Shown here piece by piece: positions 43,963 to 51,227 of a DNA stretch of 64,000 bases (within the stretch, counting starts at the first letter, position 1; the number at the start of each line of letters is the position of its first letter). This stretch comes from Paludibacteraceae bacterium (lineage in GTDB: Bacteria; Bacteroidota; Bacteroidia; Bacteroidales; Paludibacteraceae). The notes beneath the pieces were generated by a model. The model saw only the letters and a program-made list of their open reading frames with translations, made no database searches and had not been told where the DNA came from. The stretch spans positions 1 to 64,000 of the forward strand of contig JAFOYE010000011.1 in NCBI GenBank assembly GCA_017391525.1, given 5' to 3'. The position numbers and the translations under genes were made by a program.

Positions 43963-44631
43963 TTAATCTTTGATTCCTTCTACTATGAGTACAATTTCAC
44001 CTTTTGGTGGTGTCTGTTTAAAATGCACAATCAATTCCTCTAATGTTCCTCTTTGGGTGTCCTCGTGCAGTTTGCTGATTTCTCTACTTACACTCGCACG
44101 ACGATTATTACCCATGAATTCAGCCAATTGTTCTAGAGTCTTAACTAGTCGAAATGGCGATTCATAGATAATCATCGTGTGGGTTAATTCTGCAAGTTGT
44201 TTTATTCTTGTTTGACGACCTTTTTTTTGTGGAAGAAATCCCTCAAAATAAAAACGATCATTAGGTAAACCGGAATCTACTAATGCCGGTACAAACGCAG
44301 TTGCACCTGGTAGACATTGTATCTCTACACCTTTTTCAACACACGCGCGCACGAGGAGAAAGCCAGGATCCGAAATACATGGAGTACCTGCATCGGATAT
44401 CAATGCAACACTCATTCCTGCTGCAATACGTACGGCCATTTCATCACTTGTTTCGTGTTCGTTAAACTTATGATGACTCTTAAGAGGCGTATGAACATCG
44501 TAGTGCTTGAGTAGAACAGATGAAGTACGTGTATCTTCTGCTAAAATCAAGTCCACTTCTTTGAGGATGCGCAATGCACGTAGTGTAATATCCTCTAAAT
44601 TGCCTACGGGTGTTGGAACAATGTATAACAC
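43963..44631 (-). CDS. rsmI: 16S rRNA (cytidine(1402)-2'-O)-methyltransferase
   Basis: 222 aa. SAM-binding TP/SUMT fold: LYIVPTPVGNLEDITLRAL, AEDTRTSS, SDAGTPCISDPG and LPGATAFVPALVDSG. It methylates C1402 in the 30S decoding centre. Somewhat shorter than the E. coli protein because the C-terminal extension is missing, as in other Bacteroidetes. Confidence 0.96.
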   Translation of the reverse strand: MLYIVPTPVGNLEDITLRALRILKEVDLILAEDTRTSSVLLKHYDVHTPLKSHHKFNEHETSDEMAVRIAAGMSVALISDAGTPCISDPGFLLVRACVEKGVEIQCLPGATAFVPALVDSGLPNDRFYFEGFLPQKKGRQTRIKQLAELTHTMIIYESPFRLVKTLEQLAEFMGNNRRASVSREISKLHEDTQRGTLEELIVHFKQTPPKGEIVLIVEGIKD

Positions 44632-44646
44632 GATGGTATTACCTAA

Positions 44647-45375
44647 TTAGTTAAAACGTCTTTTAAGTACTATTTCGAATAATGAGAATGTATTAGAATC
44701 TTTCTCCCAATCAAAGTTGTCACTAAGATATTCTAATGCTTCGTCTAGTGTGTCAAGCTTATTTAAATGATCTAGCGTTTGTTGCATCAACTCTCCATTG
44801 CCAGCAAATAGCTCACGTTGGAATAGGAATCTATCTCCCAAAGAGATGGCTTGACGTATATCTGTTACTGTTGGAGCGCTAATAGCTGTAGGTGCTGATG
44901 CAATTTTAGTTGCTTCAACTTTAGCTGGTTTGTCTTCTACAATAACCTCTGTTGTATTTTCCTCGATATGAGTATCTGGAGTTTGTTCTACAACTGGTTC
45001 TGCAACTTCGATGACAGAGACTTCTTTCGTAGAGTCATCTTTGACTGGTTCAACAACGATAGGTTCTTCGATGATTGGTTCTGTAGGAACATCTTCTTTA
45101 ACCTCATTCTCGATTGTAGTTTCTGTCATAGATGTGTCTACAACTTCTTCATCAGAACTTGGATCAAGAACGATTTCAATATTATCATTTTCTAATTCAT
45201 TTATTGGAAAATCTACGTGCTCTTCATCAGATTGCACACCCTCTACAGGAGTTACATCACCTTCTTTGGCAGCTAACAATTCTTCTAGATGAGCAATACG
45301 AGCCTCCAGAGCAGCAATTTGCTGCTCTAGAGTATTAGTGTATTCGGTAAAAACTTGAATTAAATTCTCTTTCAT
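44647..45375 (-). CDS. Coiled-coil acidic protein of unknown function
   Basis: 242 aa. Residues 8-38 form a coiled coil (TLEQQIAALEARIAHLEELL). Residues 40-170 are low complexity, rich in Glu, Val, Thr and Pro, and probably disordered. Residues 173-242 form a compact domain (DIRQAISLGDRFLFQRELFA to FSLFEIVLKRRF) that I have seen at the C-terminus of uncharacterised Bacteroidetes proteins. No catalytic motif. It sits between a POT transporter gene and rsmI in a co-directional run. Confidence 0.75.
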   Translation of the reverse strand: MKENLIQVFTEYTNTLEQQIAALEARIAHLEELLAAKEGDVTPVEGVQSDEEHVDFPINELENDNIEIVLDPSSDEEVVDTSMTETTIENEVKEDVPTEPIIEEPIVVEPVKDDSTKEVSVIEVAEPVVEQTPDTHIEENTTEVIVEDKPAKVEATKIASAPTAISAPTVTDIRQAISLGDRFLFQRELFAGNGELMQQTLDHLNKLDTLDEALEYLSDNFDWEKDSNTFSLFEIVLKRRFN

Positions 45376-45386
45376 ATCAACTGATA

Positions 45387-47123
45387 TTATTTAGTGGCGT
45401 CCTCCAATTTTTTCATCATAGCGAACATAAAGATAGCAGCGATAAGACATACTGCTACGAATATGCTCCATACACCCCACAATGGCATATCTCCCCAGAA
45501 TTGTGATCCGATTTTGGTTAGGTAGTTACCGATAGCTGTCGCTACAAACCAGCCTCCCATCATCATACCTTTGTATTTAGCAGGAGCGACTTTACTAACA
45601 AACGAAATACCCATTGGACTAAGTAATAATTCTGCAAAAGTCAGAATAAGGTATACAAGTATCAACCAATAAGGCGATGTTGTCATTAATGGTTTGGTGT
45701 TAGTTGCTTTATGTACATCGAATGATGCAATATTGGTGGTGTTTTGTGTCAACGTAAGCGCTTGGTTAAAAAGAACTTCATTTTCTGGGTTATTAGCCTT
45801 AACCAAGTTGTCTTTGTACTTTTGGATATCTGATTCAATTTCTTTAACTGCATTTTCATCGGAAGCATTGTCAAGTCTTACAGCAAATTCTTTCGCGTCA
45901 ACAGCAATTTGTGACTTCTTTTGATCTGTAGGGGTATTTAAACTGCATGAACCAAATGCCAAAACCGCAAATCCTATTCCTGCGACCAACATACCTAATG
46001 CTATCTTACGTGGAGCAGAAGGCTCTTTCCCTCTGTTAGCTAACCATCCAAACAAGGCCATTGATACTGGAGTTAAGGCTACCACGTAGAATGGGTTAAA
46101 TTGTTGGAACATTTCTGCTGTAATCTCTTTCTCTCCGGAAGAGTATACGTAGATAGCAGCCAATCCTGCCACACAGGCCAATACCACAGCAGATGCGATA
46201 GCTTTTGATTTTACACTTTGAGATTGTACCACTGAGAATGCAGCATAAATAGCGACGATCACTAGTACAAGGTTCCAAACGTTGAATGACATACTTTGGA
46301 TACCTGCTGTAGCATGCAAATTGGTGAATTGCTCAGCAAAGAATGTCAAGGTCAAACCATTTTGGTGGAATGCCATCCAGAAGAAAATGACCACGGCAAA
46401 TACCATGCACAATGCGATGATGCGGGCTTTAGTATCTTTAGCATTTTCTGCCACTGATGTTGTTGAACCTGCTTTTGCTTTTGGAGCACCATTCTCAACA
46501 TGTTTGAAGGTATTACGGGTAAACAAATAAACCAAAATAGAGAAGATCAAAGATATACATGCAATACCGAAAGCAAAGTGGTATGCTTCTCCTGTAGTAG
46601 ATACCCAACCTGCGTCAAGTGCATATTGTTTTATGGCACTAGCTGCTGATGGTGCAAACAAAGATCCTAGGTTGATTGCCATGTAGAACAATGAGAAGGC
46701 AGCATCACGCTTGTGTGAATATTTTGGATCGTCATATAGGTTTCCTACCATTACTTGAAGGTTTCCTTTAAATAGTCCAGTTCCGATAGAAATTAAAGCT
46801 AAGGCTCCGTACATCGCATAAAGGGCTATGTTTTCGGTGCCCAATGGCCATGCAAGCAAGGTGTATCCAGCAAACATAGTTACGATACCAATTGTAACCA
46901 TTTTGCCATAACCAAATTTATCTGCTAGAATACCACCAATGAATGGGAGGAAGTACACACCGGCTAAGAAAGTAGCGTAGATGTTACCAGCAGCATCTTC
47001 ACTTAAGCCAAAGTTGTCTTTCAAAAATAATACAAACACAGCCAACATGGTGTAGTAGCCAAAGCGCTCACCAGTATTCGCTAATGCCAAAGCGAATAGG
47101 CCTTTAGGTTGATCTTTAAACAT
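45387..47123 (-). CDS. POT/PTR-family proton-dependent peptide transporter
   Basis: 578 aa. The opening ALANTGERFGYYTMLAVFVLFL matches the POT ExxERFxYY motif, with a Thr-Gly variation before ERF. About 12-14 helices. A hydrophilic insert of about 75 residues (about 405-480, SQIAVDAKEFAVRLDNASDE to NIASFDVHKATNTK) lies between two late helices, presumably in the periplasm. Takes up di- or tripeptides with protons. The gene follows ilvE by 36 nt. Confidence 0.9.
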   Translation of the reverse strand: MFKDQPKGLFALALANTGERFGYYTMLAVFVLFLKDNFGLSEDAAGNIYATFLAGVYFLPFIGGILADKFGYGKMVTIGIVTMFAGYTLLAWPLGTENIALYAMYGALALISIGTGLFKGNLQVMVGNLYDDPKYSHKRDAAFSLFYMAINLGSLFAPSAASAIKQYALDAGWVSTTGEAYHFAFGIACISLIFSILVYLFTRNTFKHVENGAPKAKAGSTTSVAENAKDTKARIIALCMVFAVVIFFWMAFHQNGLTLTFFAEQFTNLHATAGIQSMSFNVWNLVLVIVAIYAAFSVVQSQSVKSKAIASAVVLACVAGLAAIYVYSSGEKEITAEMFQQFNPFYVVALTPVSMALFGWLANRGKEPSAPRKIALGMLVAGIGFAVLAFGSCSLNTPTDQKKSQIAVDAKEFAVRLDNASDENAVKEIESDIQKYKDNLVKANNPENEVLFNQALTLTQNTTNIASFDVHKATNTKPLMTTSPYWLILVYLILTFAELLLSPMGISFVSKVAPAKYKGMMMGGWFVATAIGNYLTKIGSQFWGDMPLWGVWSIFVAVCLIAAIFMFAMMKKLEDATK

Positions 47124-47159
47124 AAATCTTGTTGTTTTTTTAGTTAATATAATTGTTTC

Positions 47160-48179
47160 TTATAATTCAAAAATTCTTGTCCATCCATATTTGTCTTCTA
47201 CTCGACCATATTGGATGTCCTGTAATGCGTGATACAGTTGAGTGAGCACAGGACCTGGTTCCCCCAATGGATAAACCTTGTCTCTATCCAAATCGACTAC
47301 CTTAGTGATTGGCGAAATTACGCATGCTGTTCCACATGCAGCTGCTTCGCACATATCGGCCAACTCTTCTAATCGAATTCTACGACGGGTCACTTTTAGT
47401 CCCATTTCGCTCGCCAATGTCATTAGCGAATCATTGGTGATACTAGGCAATATCGCACTTGAACGTGGGGTGAGATATTCGTAATCTCCCGTGGCTAGTC
47501 GTTTGATTCCAATAAAATTGGATGCCGTACATTCATCTATATACCTATGTGTCTTTGCATCCGTAAACATACACTCATACCCCAAAGCATGTGCCATTTC
47601 GCTAGCACGGAAAGATGCTGCATAGTTTCCTCCTACCTTCCACTGACCTGTGCCTTGTGGAGCTGCACGATCAATTGAGCGGTTGACAAGAAATGGTGTT
47701 CCCTTAAAACCGTTTGGGAAATAAGGACCAATTGGAGTCGGTATCACGATGAATTCACAGTCTTTGCCCGGACCAACACTAATCTCCGGCGTTGTAGCTA
47801 CTAATACGGGACGAAAATACAAAGTGGCTCCTGTCTCATAAGGTGGAAGAAAATCTATATTCTTCTCCAATGCCAATTGTATTGCTTCGCAGAATAATTC
47901 TGCTGGAATTGGCGTCATCAACAATCCCTCGGCAGAGCGTTGCATACGCTTGGCATTCTCTTCCATGCGGAAAATACGAACTTTGCCATCTATTCCACGA
48001 AAAGCTTTTAATCCCTCAAAGCATTCTTGTCCGTATTGTAAGCCTGTTGCGGCTACATGAATGGACATATATTTATCTCTCGTTGCGTAGGGCTTTCCCC
48101 AGATACCGTTATGACAAGCAGAACGAACAATATAGTCCGTTTCTGTATAGTGAAATGTCAATTTGCTCCAATCTATCAT
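47160..48179 (-). CDS. ilvE: Branched-chain amino acid aminotransferase
   Basis: 339 aa, class IV PLP fold, BCAT-II type. The PLP lysine is in GQWKVGGNYAAS; substrate-side motifs RMEENAKRM and EYLTPRSSAILPSIT are present. It performs the last step of Val, Leu and Ile synthesis. The start codon overlaps the stop of the WbqC-like gene by 4 nt (ATGA). Confidence 0.95.
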   Translation of the reverse strand: MIDWSKLTFHYTETDYIVRSACHNGIWGKPYATRDKYMSIHVAATGLQYGQECFEGLKAFRGIDGKVRIFRMEENAKRMQRSAEGLLMTPIPAELFCEAIQLALEKNIDFLPPYETGATLYFRPVLVATTPEISVGPGKDCEFIVIPTPIGPYFPNGFKGTPFLVNRSIDRAAPQGTGQWKVGGNYAASFRASEMAHALGYECMFTDAKTHRYIDECTASNFIGIKRLATGDYEYLTPRSSAILPSITNDSLMTLASEMGLKVTRRRIRLEELADMCEAAACGTACVISPITKVVDLDRDKVYPLGEPGPVLTQLYHALQDIQYGRVEDKYGWTRIFEL

Positions 48180-48748
48180 AATTGTATCACGGTTTCTGGA
48201 CCGTACTCAAATAATGTGTCTAAGATGCTACGACCATCCCCAAAACATACTTCGAGATCCTTTCTCATCCAATCGGAGGTAAAGCGTAATGATGAATCTC
48301 GGTTTGTGCTTGGACGATTGTTGGTCATCAATCCAATTATTACTTCGTGTAAACCTGCGTTTAAATCGACCAAATACTTAGTTTCTTTTTCGTAAAACGG
48401 ACGCAAGTAGTCTGCGTAGTAATCAAAGTATGGTGTACGTTTGTATGCACTTGTTAATGTAATCCAATGCTGATGTTGCCAGCGTTGTTGATAACTAATC
48501 TCTACGTCGCGGGTGAGTTGTTTGCTATCTGCTCGCTTCACCGGCACCGATAGCGTCAGCTGCTCCTTGCCTTTCAACTTTAAACTTTCAACTTTCAACT
48601 CATTGCAAGGCAATGTAATAGTGCACCGATTACGGTACGTTTGCTTTGGAAAACTCTCCATAGCCTCAATCATCACATCGCTCGGACAGGTAAGAAACTG
48701 TTTGTACCAATCTGTGCTACCCAAATATGTCGTTGGTAATATTATCAT
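48176..48748 (-). CDS. WbqC-family protein
   Basis: 190 aa from the ATG at 48748, which overlaps the lepB stop as ATGA and gives the family-typical start MIILPTTYLGSTDWY; an in-frame upstream ATG at 48778 lies inside lepB. TYRNRCTITLP, ITLTSAYKRTPYFDYY and VDLNAGLHEVII follow the WbqC pattern. Members are found in O-antigen loci and in Bacteroidetes beside lepB; biochemical role is uncertain. Residues about 49-60 (NELKVESLKLKG) are array-encoded. Confidence 0.85.
   Translation of the reverse strand: MIILPTTYLGSTDWYKQFLTCPSDVMIEAMESFPKQTYRNRCTITLPCNELKVESLKLKGKEQLTLSVPVKRADSKQLTRDVEISYQQRWQHQHWITLTSAYKRTPYFDYYADYLRPFYEKETKYLVDLNAGLHEVIIGLMTNNRPSTNRDSSLRFTSDWMRKDLEVCFGDGRSILDTLFEYGPETVIQL
48571..48605. 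repeat. In-frame 7-mer array inside the WbqC-like gene
   Basis: Plus-strand units CTTTCAA, CTTTAAA, CTTTCAA, CTTTCAA, CTCATTG. The peptide (KVESLKLK) replaces a short loop between two conserved blocks. Confidence 0.88.
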
Positions 48749-50142
48749 TCGAAGTCGCTTAATCCAATTCGATCCCAACGTATACGACCATCACCCCATG
48801 CTTTGTCATTATCGATACTCAACCAGATGAACATCGGACGTCCAATAATGTGGTCTTCTGGAACAAAACCCCAATAACGACTATCCGCAGATTTGTGACG
48901 GTTATCACCCATCATCCAATAATAATCCATCTCAAACTCGTATGTTTGTCCTATTTTCATTGGTTTGAACTCATAGGCATCCGCAATACGCTTGTATAGC
49001 CAATAGTTTTCTGCGGTGATCATTATCTTGTCACCTTTTCTAGGAATGTATATAGGACCATAGTTGTCGCGAGTCCAAATGTTATGTCCTAGTGGGTATA
49101 CATCACCACCCATCTCTTCTGGCTCAATTTCAATACTTATCACATTGGGGTGATTAGCAAGTTTATTTTTCATCTCGCGAGTTAGAGGGAAATGATATAT
49201 GCCATCTCCGAGGAACTTACGATCCTCCAATGAGATTCCTAATTCAGTCAAGTACTTGTTGCTAAATGTATTGCCATTAGTCTTAACATAGTAATTGTAT
49301 TGCAAATGTGGATGTGTAGGCTCCGCTTCGCCATTTATGTAAATGACATTGTCGATAATTTGCAATTTATCGCCTGGAGTAGCCACACAACGTTTAACGT
49401 AATTCTCGCGGCGGTCAACAGGACGTGTTATGACTGACTGCAAATCTTTTGAGGAAATACCATATTGTTGTAGGAAGAACTCTCCTTTTGTTTGTAGAAT
49501 GTGACGTAATGTATAGATGTCAGGATTCTCTAACTTCGAACATACCGTGTCTCCTGCAGGGAAATTGAATACAACAATATCACCTTTCTCTACCTTATCC
49601 CAACCTTTAAGACGTTTGTATTCCCATTGTGGATTTTCAAAATAACTCTTACCGCCCCATGGGAATGTGTGTTGAACCAACGGCATAGAAAGCGGGGTGT
49701 TAGGTACGCGAGCTCCATAGCACATCTTATTTACGCACAAGAAATCGCCAACGCGAAGTGTCTTTTCCAACGAGGAGGTGGGTATCTGGTAATTTTGGAA
49801 GAAATATGTGTTGATGAAATACACAGCAATCAACGCGAATAAAATAGCATCTATCCACGAAAACAAAATGTATAAATGTTTGTTTGCGTGAGGGTGTTCA
49901 ATTCCCTTTGCTTTTTCTTCGTCTGTCAATGGCTTGTACTTCTTCCACCAGTTCCAAGGGATATATTTCGTTGTAAACATATCCATAATGATTGGCAGAA
50001 ATAGCAACCACAGAAGACTAATCCAATCACCTATAGCTACCCAAATAACGAAGGCAATATACAAGGAACTCCATATGCCACACTTAACCCATCCTTTGGT
50101 GTTTACTGCTTTAATTCTATCAAGAAAATCTTTCATATGCAT
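48745..50142 (-). CDS. lepB: Signal peptidase I
   Basis: 465 aa, the long Bacteroidetes form. An N-terminal membrane anchor region (two to three hydrophobic segments up to about 120) precedes the catalytic part. The nucleophile is Ser in QIPTSSLEKTL and the general-base Lys is in NYVKRCVATPGD; MGDNRHKSADSRYWG is the third conserved box. A large insert between the boxes (about 250-385) is usual in the phylum. It cleaves Sec signal peptides, including those of the exported proteins here. Own promoter, followed by WbqC-like and ilvE genes. Confidence 0.96.
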   Translation of the reverse strand: MHMKDFLDRIKAVNTKGWVKCGIWSSLYIAFVIWVAIGDWISLLWLLFLPIIMDMFTTKYIPWNWWKKYKPLTDEEKAKGIEHPHANKHLYILFSWIDAILFALIAVYFINTYFFQNYQIPTSSLEKTLRVGDFLCVNKMCYGARVPNTPLSMPLVQHTFPWGGKSYFENPQWEYKRLKGWDKVEKGDIVVFNFPAGDTVCSKLENPDIYTLRHILQTKGEFFLQQYGISSKDLQSVITRPVDRRENYVKRCVATPGDKLQIIDNVIYINGEAEPTHPHLQYNYYVKTNGNTFSNKYLTELGISLEDRKFLGDGIYHFPLTREMKNKLANHPNVISIEIEPEEMGGDVYPLGHNIWTRDNYGPIYIPRKGDKIMITAENYWLYKRIADAYEFKPMKIGQTYEFEMDYYWMMGDNRHKSADSRYWGFVPEDHIIGRPMFIWLSIDNDKAWGDGRIRWDRIGLSDFE

Positions 50143-50163
50143 ATTAAATTATCAAAAAACGCG

Positions 50164-50194
50164 CAAAGGTACAAAAAAAAATGCATATATGCAA
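50164..50194 (-). promoter_or_regulatory. lepB promoter
   Basis: On minus: TTG (50192-50194) in TTGCATATATGCA, 20 nt with a nine-T tract, TACCTTTG (50164-50171). Confidence 0.82.
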
Positions 50195-50249
50195 GAAAAG
50201 TGTGAAAATAAAATTTTCAGATGTAAAAATAGGCTAAAAAATACAAAAA

Positions 50250-50280
50250 AACGACAACTTGCAAAAGATGCCGTTTTTTT
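50250..50280 (-). terminator. Possible terminator after dapB
   Basis: AACGACA (50250-50256) pairs with TGCCGTT (50269-50275) with one G-T pair; A-runs and T-runs flank both sides. The 12-nt loop makes it weak. It separates dapB from the lepB promoter. Confidence 0.45.
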
Positions 50281-50383
50281 AAGATATTTCGCTCTAAACA
50301 ACAAAAAACAAACGCTATGTTTTTACCAGGAAGATACCGAGAAGATAAGCAGATGATAGCGAGTAGATAAAATGTGTTAATTT

Positions 50384-51061
50384 TTAAGATATTACTTCGC
50401 TGAAATCGTGCCAGCCTGTCTTTCCTTTCATCCATTCGGCAGCAATAACTGCACCCAAAGCAAAACCCTTGCGACTCTTGGCTGAATGACTGATGCTGAT
50501 AGTGTCAATTTCGCTATCCCATGTTACAGTGTGAATGCCTGCTACTTCGCCTTCTCTTATGGATTCTATATCGTTGATTTTCAGTCGATCATCGCCAATG
50601 GCTTCTTGTAGGGTTTTGGCGGTTCCGCTGGGTGCATCCAACTTGTGAATGTGGTGCACTTCGGTCATATGAGGAGTGTACTCTGGATATGCCTCCATGA
50701 ACTTAGCTAATTGCTTGTTTAAGGCAAACAAAATGTTGACTCCAATGCTATAGTTGGATGACCATAAAAGTCCGATTTTATCGCCTCTTAATTCATAATT
50801 CTTAATTCTAAATTCACTAACATCCCATCCTGTTGTACCACATACCACAGGTACCCCTGCTTTCCATGCGCGAAGGATGTTGTTTGCTGCGGTTTGAGGA
50901 GTGGTAAACTCAATAGCTACGTCGGCAGATGCAAATGCATTTGACTCGAATTCATCGGGGTTGTTTTGGTCTATAACACTCACAATCTCGTGTCCTCTTT
51001 CTTTCGCAATAGCCTCGATCATATGTCCCATTTTACCGTATCCAATCAATGCGATTTTCAT
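50384..51061 (-). CDS. dapB: 4-hydroxy-tetrahydrodipicolinate reductase
   Basis: 225 aa, slightly short for the family. NAD(P)-binding GYGKMG at 7-12, CGTTGW near 74-79, SNYSIGVN and the catalytic EVHHIHKLDAPSGTA. It reduces HTPA in the lysine and diaminopimelate pathway, feeding peptidoglycan. Residues 81-92 (VSEFRIKNYELR) are encoded by a 7-mer array, where other DapB proteins have a helix of different sequence. Own promoter. Confidence 0.95.
   Translation of the reverse strand: MKIALIGYGKMGHMIEAIAKERGHEIVSVIDQNNPDEFESNAFASADVAIEFTTPQTAANNILRAWKAGVPVVCGTTGWDVSEFRIKNYELRGDKIGLLWSSNYSIGVNILFALNKQLAKFMEAYPEYTPHMTEVHHIHKLDAPSGTAKTLQEAIGDDRLKINDIESIREGEVAGIHTVTWDSEIDTISISHSAKSRKGFALGAVIAAEWMKGKTGWHDFSEVIS
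50787..50821. repeat. In-frame 7-mer array inside dapB
   Basis: Plus-strand units CTTAATT, CATAATT, CTTAATT, CTAAATT, CACTAAC. It lies between GTTGW and SNYSIGVN, so the array is in a variable helix or loop next to the active site. Confidence 0.9.
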
Positions 51062-51089
51062 AATTCTCCTAATTTGTTGTAATTTTGTG

Positions 51090-51120
51090 CAAAGGTACTA
51101 AAAAAGCCTTATATATGCAA
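51090..51120 (-). promoter_or_regulatory. dapB promoter
   Basis: On minus: TTG (51118-51120) in TTTGCATATATAAGG, 20 nt, TACCTTTG (51090-51097). Confidence 0.82.
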
Positions 51121-51157
51121 AGTTTTTACCATGAAAGTGATTTTTTTATAAAAAATC

Positions 51158-51188
51158 TTGCATATGTCCGTTTTTTGTTGTACCTTTG
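51158..51188 (+). promoter_or_regulatory. pheT promoter
   Basis: TTG at 51158-51160 in CTTGCATATGTC, then TACCTTTG at 51181-51188, 20 nt apart. It shows that translation cannot start at the in-frame upstream codon at 51186, because that lies inside the promoter. Confidence 0.82.
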
Positions 51189-51227
51189 CAAGTTAATTTT
51201 GTTGAACGCGTAAATACTCTAAAAATT

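Noticed and set aside
51186..51227. Upstream in-frame start for pheT
   Set aside because: That codon overlaps the -7 box of the promoter, and the family start matches the ATG at 51228.
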